Source of the DNA: Diabrotica undecimpunctata
Taxonomy: Eukaryota; Arthropoda; Insecta; Coleoptera; Chrysomelidae
Assembly: GCF_040954645.1 (NCBI RefSeq)
Contig: NC_092810.1
Location: 76,726,660 to 76,790,659 of the forward strand
DNA length: 64,000 nucleotides
Reading direction: 5' to 3'
This document shows, one piece after another, positions 56,400 to 64,000 of the stretch. The stretch's first letter is position 1. Every line of letters begins with the position of its first letter. Under the pieces are notes generated by a model. That model saw nothing but the letters and a program-made list of their open reading frames with translations, made no database searches and was not told where the DNA came from. The translations under genes and the position numbers were made by a program.

Positions 56400-57021
56400 A
56401 ACAATAAACTATCCGTAGGAACAGTTAGAAAATTGCAAACTTACATAGGACATTTTAAGCATTTTAGGCAAATTGTTTTAAATTTCAATAATAAGTACGT
56501 TGGGTTAGAGCTTAGTTCGTTTCCATCGTATTTCACAATTTTAGTGGTTACGACTCGCATTTTATGATTATAGATCTATGCAAACATGGGCAATTGGGCT
56601 TACTTCCCATAAACAAAGAAAAATGCATTTCATTTACATTACAAACTAATCAAGATCAAATTTTAATTACGCAATAGAGTTAAATGGGAAAATGTCATTT
56701 CGTGTTTCGCTAGTCGAATTAAACCCGGGGTAAGAGTAAATTTATGTCATAAGGATGTAGGAATGTTTGCCTGTTATTCTGCATTTGTAGCAGATGATAT
56801 TGCTTTAAACTTTTGTTTTGGTTGTTTTGAACGTTTCTATGCCGTACTTAAATCAAAAAATAAATGCTATGGCTATGAACAGGTTGTTAGTTGGGATGAA
56901 CATCATGAATATAACAAAATATTTGTATGATGTAGCAGATAATTGGTGTCAAAATTCGTTTGATCATGTCTTGTTTGATACTAATTGGTCCTTTCAATGT
57001 AGATGCTCTATGCATACATAA
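56400..57021 (+). pseudogene. Unknown Cys-rich coding remnant
   Basis: Several stretches look protein-like on the plus strand: VRKLQTYIGHFKHFRQIVLNF (about 56,425-56,490), then FCFGCFERFYAVLKSKNKC and VVSWDEHHEY (56,805-56,920) and, in a shifted frame, VADNWCQNSFDHVLFDTNW with a CRC ending at 57,021. Paired Cys residues suggest zinc binding, but no family is recognised. Stops and frame shifts separate the parts. It lies between the LINE insertion and the minus-strand genes of the Polinton-like element and could be one of its genes. Confidence 0.3.
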
Positions 57022-57310
57022 TTTTCTTCTTTTAGTGCAGTATATAGCTACTCATAAGAACAAAAAGAGAAAAGATAACATTATCGCAAAGTTTTTGTAA
57101 ATTGTAGTTTTTTAAATATAGTACTTTATATAAGTATTTTATAAGTATAGTACTTTAGAACTTTATAATTTAGAATTTTATAATGTAATTTTTAATAATA
57201 AATTTGTGTAATCTCAAGTTGTTGTTTTTCTTTTGTTTTTGGTTTTATTTATATTAGATTACAAATAAAAGACAACATATTTATTAATATTATTTATTTA
57301 GTTAAATCAT

Positions 57311-57934
57311 TTACAACTTTAATTTTATAATAATATAATAGCTTGACCTAACAAAGTATGGAGAAATTTCGCAAAATGCAGTTAAAGCTTCAAACGGTCC
57401 ATATAAACTAGTATCTGTACAAAAATTCAGCTTCATAAAGTCTATAACATTTCTATAATATTCATGAAAATTTAAATTTTCCAACATGGATATGCGATGA
57501 GTCAGTATACTGTGATGTACTTGTAGAATTTGCGTAATATCATTTACATCTAGATAGTATTCCACACCATGCTTTTCAATAACAAGGAACTTGGTTGAAT
57601 CATACATCAATTGTCTAATCTTGCAGTATTCTCCACACTGAAACTCGATAGGATCATACTCATCGGCATAAGTCGGTAGATCTGTTTGGAAAAAATCATT
57701 CATCTTTTGTGTACACAGTTTAATTATGTCGCTCCACTCAAATTTATCTAAACTAATTCTTCGAAACTTGGTGTATTGACACAGAATGATGGATGTTGTA
57801 AAATGTCTAGCTGGAGATAGACCAACTTTAAGTATGCAAGTATCTTCATCGTAGTCAAATTCTATACTAAATTCACTGATATCTTCATCGAAATTAACAG
57901 GCTGACTGTCGTAACCGCTATCTTGATAGCTCAT
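57311..57934 (-). CDS. Unknown 207-aa protein of the Polinton-like element
   Basis: Open frame from MSYQDSGYDSQPVNF. An acidic Ser-rich N-terminus (to about residue 35) is followed by a compact beta/alpha-looking domain: FTTSIILCQYTKFRRISLD, WSDIIKLC, LPTYADEYDPIEF and LVIEKHGVEYYLDVNDI. There is no signal peptide, transmembrane segment or cysteine finger pattern. It follows the integrase in the same direction and is free of stops while the integrase is broken. I recall similar proteins in arthropod Polinton-like loci but cannot name a family. Confidence 0.6.
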   Translation of the reverse strand: MSYQDSGYDSQPVNFDEDISEFSIEFDYDEDTCILKVGLSPARHFTTSIILCQYTKFRRISLDKFEWSDIIKLCTQKMNDFFQTDLPTYADEYDPIEFQCGEYCKIRQLMYDSTKFLVIEKHGVEYYLDVNDITQILQVHHSILTHRISMLENLNFHEYYRNVIDFMKLNFCTDTSLYGPFEALTAFCEISPYFVRSSYYIIIKLKL

Positions 57935-58089
57935 GCTTTCTTCTTGTTTCGAACACCGTTGACGTAGTGGGTGTAAACTGAACAGATCGTCGTAGTTTGT
58001 CTTAAATTTATACTTTTGTCATCCCCCACTCCTTGCGTTTAAGTTTTAGCCTTTTCAAAAAAAATGTATGTCTACGCGGCGAATAGAAA

Positions 58090-59003
58090 TATAGATCCTC
58101 AAACTATATTCGATTTATCTATTCAGCTGTTGTGTTTGCTATCCATTGCTAACCATTTCACATACATCTTATTACCTTTTCGTCTGAGTACTTTTTCGAC
58201 CAGGTATATGTCAGGGTTTGATGTTTTCTGCAATTCTTCTTCGTAAAAACCGCCACTAATCGGTGCACCTTGCATGTCTTCGAGCAAATACGTTATAGGA
58301 TTTGTTATCTTAACTTGTGCAATTTTAAATAATTCAGTAGTCAAATTGGGTGTGTGGGCCTTTTCGAAGAAATGTTTTGCCTTTGATACACGTACAATGT
58401 CGCCAACTTTAAACTTTCGTGGACCGGCAATCTTTAAATCAGTATAACTTTTGTTTAAAATGGCTGTTTCGTTGGATTTGTTAACCTGAGACGGTTTGTA
58501 TCCTGTTTTACTGTGTTTTGTATTGTTGTATTCCTCGGTAATTATGGGTAGAGCATCTAACAATTTGTACGATCCATGTAAACTGAAATACTTGTAAAAC
58601 TTTGCTTTCAACGTTTTAATGACTCTTTCACAAATGGCAGCTTTTTTGATCGTGTAGGTGCTGTAATGATTAATTTAGTGTTTTTTCATAAATTTTGAAA
58701 TTTTCTGTTGTAAAATTCGGTTCCCTGATCAGATTGTAAGTTTTTTGGGACTCGTCGAGTATGAGCGAGAATATCCGAAAATGCCCGAGTAATTTCCTCA
58801 CCAGTCTTCGTTTTTAGAGGACGTGTCCACACAAATTTTGAAAAACAATCAATTACAACTAGTATTAGTTTGTAATTTTTATTTTGGTGTGCATAAGGAC
58901 GCATTTCAGCCAAATCCATTTGCCACAAGTCATCGATTCCTTTGATTATTGTTCGACGACGAGGATAGTTTTTTCGTGCTGGTTTATGCAACTCATACAC
59001 CAC
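58090..59003 (-). pseudogene. DDE integrase with chromodomain, Polinton type
   Basis: Core: WQMDLAEMRPY (first Asp, about 58,910), NLQSDQGTEFYNRKF (second Asp, about 58,720), AAICERVIKTLK (Glu, about 58,630). The C-terminal segment VRVSKAKHFFEKAHTPN leads into a chromodomain-like IYLVEKVLRRKGNKMYVKW. A frameshift near 58,690 and a TAA near 58,678 separate the second Asp from the Glu; a TGA replaces the Trp expected after HNS at 58,123. The upstream HHCC finger is absent or lies beyond the frame start. It would integrate the element DNA; inactive here. Confidence 0.85.
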
Positions 59004-59023
59004 CTCTTTCTTTTATTTAGATA

Positions 59024-60074
59024 TTATTTTAACGCACCTTCCACTACCTTAAGACGTTTGTCTATATCCAATGAATGAACGCTATCTACTATGCTTTTTA
59101 ATGATTGTTCCACTTGTTTTATCCTCTGTTCCATCTTTATATCGTACATCGTATGCTTTGCAACTGTTTCTGCAGCAGATTTTAGATTGTTCTCCGTATC
59201 CTTTTTCAGTGTATTCAAATTATCTTGGATTATTTTTTTTTAACATATTTATATTGTTCTTCACATCATTTTTTAGTGTATTCTGGCCATCTTTGATTAT
59301 TTTTTGTAACTTTTGCTCGAGAGCAGATTTTAGATTGTTTTCCGTATCCTTTTTCAGTGTATTCAAATCATCTTGGATTATTTTTTTCAACATATTTATA
59401 CTGTTCTTCGCATCATTTTTTAGTGTATTCTGGCCATCTTTGATTATTTTTTGTAACTTTTGCTCGAGAGCAGATTTTAGATGGTTCTCCGTATCCTTTT
59501 TCAGTGTATTCAAATCATCTTGGATTATTTTTTTCAACATATTTATACTGTTTTCCGCATCATTTTTTAGTGTATTCTGGCCATCTTTGATTATTTTGTG
59601 GAACTTTTGCTCGAGAAGTGGAACTATTTTTTTATGAAGTTCATATCTTACTGTAGCTTTAATGTGAAAAAGCTTTTCTTGTGCAAGCTTTAGTCCTGTA
59701 TATATTTGCCATTTTAGTGTTTCCAGACCATCTTTGATTATTTTTTGTAACTTTTGCTCGAGAAGTGGGACTGTAGTTTTATGAAGCTCCTTTCTTGCAT
59801 CGTTTAGGCCGATGGTTAAATCTTGTATGTCATTAGTTTTTTGCTGCAACAGCACACCATGTGTTTGGTGCAGATTACGTAACTCATTGATTTGTCCATC
59901 AACGTATTTTTTCGTTGCAGCATCGTCATTGTCTGATGGATCCTTGACATTGCAAATTTTCACATTTTCGGCATTAATATTTCCGTCAGAAGTATGTGGA
60001 AAAGTAACTCGTGCCACCTTTTGAGCGTTACTACTACTGTAACGAGAGTGATGACCGAATTTGTCGACACTCAT
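59024..60074 (-). pseudogene. Fibre-like coiled-coil protein with 49-residue tandem repeats
   Basis: N-terminus MSVDKFGHHSRYSSSNAQKV, then a short block DPSDNDDAATKKYVDG, a motif shared with phage and viral tail-fibre attachment regions, then a long Lys/Gln/Asp/Leu-rich coiled coil. About three near-identical 147-bp (49-residue) units (59,170-59,610) with LEQKLQKIIKDG and INMLKKIIQDDLNTLKKD are present. A T-run indel at about 59,230 shifts the last about 65 residues into another frame. A structural attachment role is inferred from the DAATKKYVD block and fibrous repeats; receptor binding is not shown. Confidence 0.65.
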
Positions 60075-60100
60075 AATGGAAATGATGTTGTCATTCCCAG

Positions 60101-60883
60101 TTACTCTATTATATTAGCTTCTTTTAGTTCATTGACGATAGCTATGATTTCATTGTCGAGAGATGTGTTACCTTCGTCTTTCGAAGCCACCAATAGTTTA
60201 AGACGTTCAACTAACTCATTTGGATCATCCCAATAAATATACTCCATGGGTGCAGTGTTGTATGTTAAACGAGAGTCATCCAATCCCGTTCATTTAGCCG
60301 TAGATGAAGACGATCGTGTTGTTGTTGTTTTCGTTTTGTGTTCGAGTTCTTTTTTTTAATCGAGTTGCAGGTGGTGCATGCTTTTTCATTGCTGCATCAG
60401 ATGGTTTGAATAGAGGTTTAATAATAGAATGGTATTTTTCTCCGCTGGAACCTTTAAGACGTCCTAAGGTATCCAGATGAATCTCTGTGTTTTTCAACAG
60501 TGTTTTATACTTTTGTAAATCCTCATTATACTGTTCGGGGTTAGCATAAAATAAAAGTTGATATAGACCTGGCGTACCACCTAACCTACGTTCTTCTAAA
60601 TCACGTTCTCGAATTATTATTATGTCTCCATTGCGTTTGTCAAAGTTTATTCGACGTTTTCCCAATATCCAACCACTAATAGTATCGTAAAATGGACCAT
60701 AGTTTTTATCAATTTTATCGTCTTTTATCAAATATTCTTTTATGTATTTGTGACTTATTGGAGGATATTGATCGATATATTCGTCTGTGGCATCCATCGG
60801 AATCTCGTTAGAGATAGAATTGATCTAGCCAATTCGGCGACTTTCTTCTTGCGAAGGGCAATGGCAATCGTATCATCTGACAT
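60101..60883 (-). pseudogene. DUF8207-like protein of the Polinton-like element
   Basis: Begins MSDDTIAIALRKKKVAELAR (60,883). After a frame change near 60,815 comes the conserved middle: NYGPFYDTISGWILGKRRINFD, IIIIRERDLEERRLGGTPGLYQLLFYANP. After another change near 60,300 comes the conserved tail MEYIYWDDPNELVERLKLLVAS. These GTPGLYxLLF and YWDDPNELVxRL blocks are, to my recollection, the signatures of arthropod DUF8207 proteins repeatedly found near Polinton-like genes. Function unknown. Confidence 0.65.
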
Positions 60884-60907
60884 TATGTTGACGACTAAAC
60901 AATTACC

Positions 60908-61582
60908 TTACAATTTTATATATTTATCAAATCCTTTGCGATATCGACCATTATTGAGAGCAAAATCTTTCATAATTACCAAAGTACCATACCTATCTCG
61001 CCAACATTCTGTACACATTTTTTTAAATTCATCAAATGACATGTCTGGCGATACGTGTTCATCAAATATATGTTTTAAATTTATCTCGTCTTGCTTAAAT
61101 AATACAATCATATTACAATTGTCTCTAATTAGTACCTACGGTATTTTTGAATATATTTGTTATAAGTTAGCGACATCGATATCTTTATGCCGATACATGG
61201 AATAATACTCGCGAATCTTTTGTTGACCATCACACGTCAAATAAAAACACAGAGTGAGGTTTAGCTTCGCTGGGACTAATAATATCTTCGTTGTTTTAAA
61301 TGGGCAATATCCTACACCTTTAACTTGAGCTATTACATCTTGCAGTAGTTGGTATTTCGGTTAAAAGAGGGATTTCGAATAAACATAAACATTTTTTAAC
61401 TTGGCGCCATTCGAATTGAATAGAAGAGATAGCATGACATTCGTTTTTCCGCACCCACTTGGACCGCAAATAATGGCTCTGAATTAATTCGGTAGCAATT
61501 TACCATGTTTATTGTTGGTTGTTTTCTGGACAAAGTCCAGATTATCAATTGGTAGCATCTGCTCTTGCTGAACGACCTTCAT
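60908..61582 (-). pseudogene. Genome-packaging ATPase (A32/FtsK-HerA type)
   Basis: Walker A ICGPSGCGKTNVML (about 61,470), a Walker B-like HSVFLFD in a shifted frame (about 61,230), then REYYSMYRHKDIDV and a C-terminal block PDMSFDEFKKMC...NNGRYRKGFDKY. The start chosen, MKVVQQEQMLPID at 61,582, is 73 bp from the divergent plus-strand gene. Stops replace residues at about 61,484, 61,363, 61,170 and 61,140, and a frame change plus small deletion damage Walker B. The family pumps DNA into capsids; this copy cannot work. Confidence 0.85.
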
Positions 61583-61654
61583 CGTGTGGCAAATGCAGTT
61601 CATAAGTACGGTAATATATATTATAGATGTCACCACTTGCATGACATCAGTCCA
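61583..61654. promoter_or_regulatory. Divergent promoter gap between ATPase and PLA2/pX genes
   Basis: Only 72 bp separate the two start codons. GGTAATATATATTATAG (61,611-61,627) is a near-palindromic TATA-like element that could serve both directions. Position-based inference. Confidence 0.45.
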
Positions 61655-62423
61655 ATGTTGGTCGTCAAAGGAGGAGGTCTCGTGAACTCTTTAATTAATA
61701 AACTGCCAATTGAACTATATATTCCTGGTTATTAGTATTGTGGACCTGGAACAAAACTAAAAAAACGTCTTGCACGTGGAGATCCAGGAATTAATCCATT
61801 AGACGCAGCTTGCAGACGACACGATATCGCTTATTCGCAGCATTCATCTCTCGAAGAACGCCACAAGGCCGATAAAGAATTGGAAGATAGAGCTTGGGAG
61901 CGCTTCAAGTCGAAAGACGCTAGCTTTGGTGAAAAAAGTGCTGCTTTACTTGTAACCGGCGGAATGAAAACGAAAAGAAAGTTGGGGATGGGATGCTCTC
62001 GTCGTGGAAGACGGGGACGTTACTCTTTCAATCGAGATTGCAAAAATTGTCTCAAAAATTGCAAAGTCTATAAAGAGAGGAGCATCGTTAACAGATACTG
62101 CTTTGACGGCTGTACGAATAGCAAAATCCATAATCAAAAGACTTGGTGGTCGTAAAGAAGTTGATGTTCCACGAGTACTACCACTAAAATCTGGAGGTTT
62201 CCTACCCCTAATACCTCTATTTGCGGGCCTTTCCGCTTTGGGGGCTTTAGTTGGTGGTGCAGCTGGAGTGGCGAAGACAGTAGTCGACGCAAAGAATGCC
62301 CAAAAGAAATTGGAGGAGGATATTCGCCATAACAGGGCAATGGAACACATCGGTTCGGGTCTGTACCTACGTAAGAAACCGAGAGGTGGATTCGGCTTGT
62401 ATTTGAAAAAAAACTTCCAATAA
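61655..62423 (+). pseudogene. Minor capsid-type protein: parvovirus-like phospholipase A2 plus pX-like region
   Basis: Starts MLVVKGGGLVNSLINKLP. The PLA2 calcium loop YCGPGTKLKKRL (about 61,738) and catalytic DAACRRHDIAY (His-Asp dyad, about 61,805) are intact and resemble the VP1-unique PLA2 of parvoviruses. A TAG sits just before YCGPG and a frameshift near 61,990 follows KRKLGMG. The second half is a basic helix (IAKIVSKIAKSIKRG), then a Gly/Ala/Leu-rich membrane-active-looking stretch (LIPLFAGLSALGALVGGAAGVA), like adenovirus pVI/pX-type core or lytic proteins. It probably helps particles leave endosomes. Confidence 0.8.
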
Positions 62424-62791
62424 AGCTACCCAATCGTCCGCTATATGATAAGGAGATTGCACATTATGCGAAGATCCTTAAAATTCCACATTTTCGAGGT
62501 GTTTTCATGAATGACGCTCTGCCTAGAGACGGTCCTCGACAACGAAAATGTGCAATAGTAAACTTGGATGTGTCCACACATAACGGAACACATTGGGTAG
62601 CATACAGAAAGATAAACAACAACGTAGAGTATTTCGATTCATTTGGTAATTTGAAGCCGACCAAAGAACTTGTTAAGTATCTGGGTGGTGCACGTGCCAA
62701 CATTTCCTATAATAACCATCAGTATCATACCTACAATCAAATTATTTGTGGACATTTATGCTTAAAGTTTTTATATAATGGAGCCTACTAA
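62411..62791 (+). CDS. Adenain-type cysteine protease
   Basis: Conserved start-like PLYDKEIAHYAKIL, HFRGVFMNDALP, then catalytic His in GTHWVAYRK (about 62,590), the acidic partner in VEYFDSFGNL (about 62,635) and the nucleophile region CGHLCLKFL (about 62,750), as in adenovirus protease and Polinton PRO. Core residues look intact. The first ATG in frame (62,507) is inside the domain; upstream residues are in frame but lack an ATG, so the natural start is lost or the gene was expressed with the preceding one. It overlaps the next gene by 14 bp. Confidence 0.85.
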   Translation, partial: KLPIKLPNRPLYDKEIAHYAKILKIPHFRGVFMNDALPRDGPRQRKCAIVNLDVSTHNGTHWVAYRKINNNVEYFDSFGNLKPTKELVKYLGGARANISYNNHQYHTYNQIICGHLCLKFLYNGAY

Positions 62792-63095
62792 AAGTACGGA
62801 ACTGCTTATGGACCATATGTTTCGCAAAAAATGTTTTACAGAATTCAGTGAAGAAGAATTAAAATACATACCGCTAGATTATATTATACGAACTGTACGA
62901 CCTACAGAATTGTTAAAAATATGGCATAAATTGCCTGGAGAATATCGAAGAGAATTTAACTTGCAGATACTACTTCCCTGCTTCGTACATTATAACAGAC
63001 CAGATTGGAGGACTCACTGGGATGGCCCACCTGATTCTCAAGCTTCATTTCATTTATGTATACTTGCTTTGGAACAAATAAAACTATTAAAGTAA
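62778..63095 (+). CDS. Unknown 105-aa protein of the Polinton-like element
   Basis: Open frame starting MEPTKSTELLMDHMFRKKC, overlapping the protease end. Mostly helical appearance, with a Trp/Arg/His-rich segment HYNRPDWRTHWDGPPD. No domain recognised; no signal or membrane segment. Its position between the protease and the following gene suggests a late structural or assembly role. No stops, unlike most neighbours. Confidence 0.55.
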   Translation: MEPTKSTELLMDHMFRKKCFTEFSEEELKYIPLDYIIRTVRPTELLKIWHKLPGEYRREFNLQILLPCFVHYNRPDWRTHWDGPPDSQASFHLCILALEQIKLLK

Positions 63096-63156
63096 ATATT
63101 GTTGTTGTTTTTTCCAATATAATAACCTATTAATAGATTGACGTGAGTCAGTCATC

Positions 63157-63220
63157 ATGTCGCAGTTGTTGAGAGTAGACAGCACCAATTATATATTCTC
63201 ATTTCAACCTCCCACACCGA
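63157..63220 (+). pseudogene. First codons of a further element gene, possibly capsid (truncated)
   Basis: After 61 bp of spacer, MSQLLRVDSTNYIFSFQPP begins. A YxFxF-x-PP start of this kind is what I would expect at the N-terminus of a jelly-roll capsid or penton-type protein of these elements, but only about 20 codons remain before the sequence becomes a Gypsy integrase, so identity is a guess. Confidence 0.4.
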
Positions 63221-64000
63221 TCGTGTTGCAGGTCCACTTCCAGAGACGAATGATGGAAATAAATATATCCTGGTAGCCATGGATTATTTTACGAAATGGA
63301 CTGAGGCCTATGCGATACCAAATCAAGAAGCTGCTACAGTTGCAGAGGTACTGGTTAAAGAATTCTTTAGCCGATTTGGTGTTCCGTTGGAGATCCACTC
63401 AGACCAAGGGCGAAACTTCGAGTCAAACCTTTTCCAAAACGTTTGTAAATTGATTGGTGTCAATAAGACCAGGACGACACCCCTGCATCCTCAATCAGAT
63501 GGAATGGTCGAAAGAATGAACCGAACGATGGGTAAACACATGTCCAAAGTTGTATCAGAACATCAAAGAGATTGGGACCAGCACATTAATTTATTCCTAA
63601 TGGCCTACCGCTCGGCCGTAAATAAAACTACAGGCCAGACTCCAACCTGCTTGACCATGATGTTAGGTCGTGAAGTTCGTTTGCCCTGCGAAATAGACTT
63701 TGGCTGCAGACCTTCTGAAGAACATGTTGCAAGCGAAGATTATGTTGACCGCCTGAAGTTAAGAATGAACAACATTCATGAACTTGCCCGACAACACATT
63801 CAGTTAGCCAGTGACAGAATGAAAGATCAATACGATTCTCGATGCAAGAATGAAAGCTATGAAGTAGGTGATCTTGTTTGGCTTTATAATCCACAACGTC
63901 GTCGAGGCTTGTCTCCCAAACTGCAAAGACAATGGGAAGGTCCGTATGAAATTAAAAAGAGAATAAATGACGTCATATACCGAATTAAGAAATTGCCGAA
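63216..64000 (+). pseudogene. Gypsy-G integrase, truncated at both ends of the view
   Basis: Open frame from about 63,216 to the window end: VAGPLPETNDGNKYILVAMDYFTKW, EIHSDQGRNFESNLF (second Asp), SDGMVERMNRTMGKH (Glu), YRSAVNKTTGQTPTCLTMMLGREV and a C-terminal GPY/F-type VGDLVWLYNP...KLQRQWEGPYEIK. The first Asp near 63,217 is uncertain because the junction lies there. No stops in about 260 codons, so a young insertion or recombination; the upstream RT part is absent. Confidence 0.85.

Larger units (their letters stand above)
57311..63230. mobile_element. Polinton/adintovirus-like integrated element, truncated and decaying
   Basis: Gene set: chromodomain integrase, fibre-like coiled-coil protein, DUF8207-like protein, packaging ATPase (all minus), PLA2/pX-like minor capsid protein, adenain-type protease, small unknown and the start of another gene (all plus). 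The two groups diverge from about 61.6 kb. This matches the gene content reported for adintoviruses/Polintons except that polymerase B and the capsid genes are missing here; a pPolB relic lies separately at 28.3-35.7 kb. The right end is cut by a Gypsy integrase at about 63.2 kb. Terminal inverted repeats were not found. Most conserved genes carry stops or frameshifts. Confidence 0.85.

Noticed and set aside
59071..59637. 188-codon plus-strand Phe/Ser-rich frame
   Set aside because: It is the complement of the repeat-rich fibre-like gene; hydrophobic periodicity is a mirror of the coiled-coil repeats.
57311..63230. An infectious or functional virus
   Set aside because: Integrase, ATPase, fibre, DUF8207-like and PLA2/pX genes all have stops or frameshifts, and polymerase and capsid genes are missing.

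Overview
The window is AT-rich eukaryotic repeat DNA, almost certainly from an insect or other arthropod. It holds Ty3/Gypsy LTR elements (some with SAP-type gag N-termini), R1-, I/Jockey- and RTE-type LINEs, a Penelope-like fragment, long-TIR mariner-type transposons, long (TA)n tracts and Polinton/adintovirus-like genes. I cannot fix the order; no intact, clearly recognisable host gene is visible. The only host-type gene I recognise is a broken, intronless matrix metalloproteinase at about 53-54 kb.

Layout. 0.7-1.2 kb: THAP-like pseudogene (-). 1.3-1.55 kb: (TA)n. 1.6-9.5 kb: LINE and Penelope debris, a mariner-type transposase relic, tRNA-like SINE heads and a fresh 1.17-kb tandem duplication. 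9.5-19.2 kb: Gypsy-A (+), split by Gypsy-B (12.5-18.2 kb), whose inserted copy is longer than one element unit. 21.2-28.0 kb: Gypsy-C (-), interrupted by a 5'-truncated RTE LINE (22.5-24.4 kb, 9-bp target duplication) and by a copied 775-bp piece of Gypsy-D. 28.3-35.7 kb: a Polinton-type protein-primed DNA polymerase B gene (-), interrupted by complete Gypsy-D (28,498-33,163, TSD TAATT) and by an LTR fragment. 36.1-40.8 kb: young Gypsy-E (-) inside a (TA)n tract. 41.9-43.9 kb: complete mariner-type element with about 290-bp TIRs, also in (TA)n. 44.5-45.2 kb: two palindromic MITE-like units. 47.0-51.7 kb: LTR fragments around a gutted Gypsy-F pol relic. 52.0-52.4 kb: degenerate repeats of about 121 bp.

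57.3-63.2 kb is the most unusual segment: an integrated, decaying Polinton/adintovirus-like element. On the minus strand it carries an unknown 207-aa protein, a DDE integrase with chromodomain, a repeat-rich fibre-like coiled-coil protein, a DUF8207-like protein and a packaging ATPase. On the plus strand, from a shared promoter gap, it carries a phospholipase A2/pX-like minor capsid protein, an adenain-type cysteine protease, an unknown 105-aa protein and the first codons of a further gene (possibly a capsid gene), cut off by a Gypsy integrase that runs off the window end. A two-exon gene at 54.8-55.4 kb and Cys-rich coding remnants at 56.4-57.0 kb may belong to the same element or a relative. 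Most conserved element genes contain stops or frameshifts, so it is not a functional virus; two unknown ORFs remain open.
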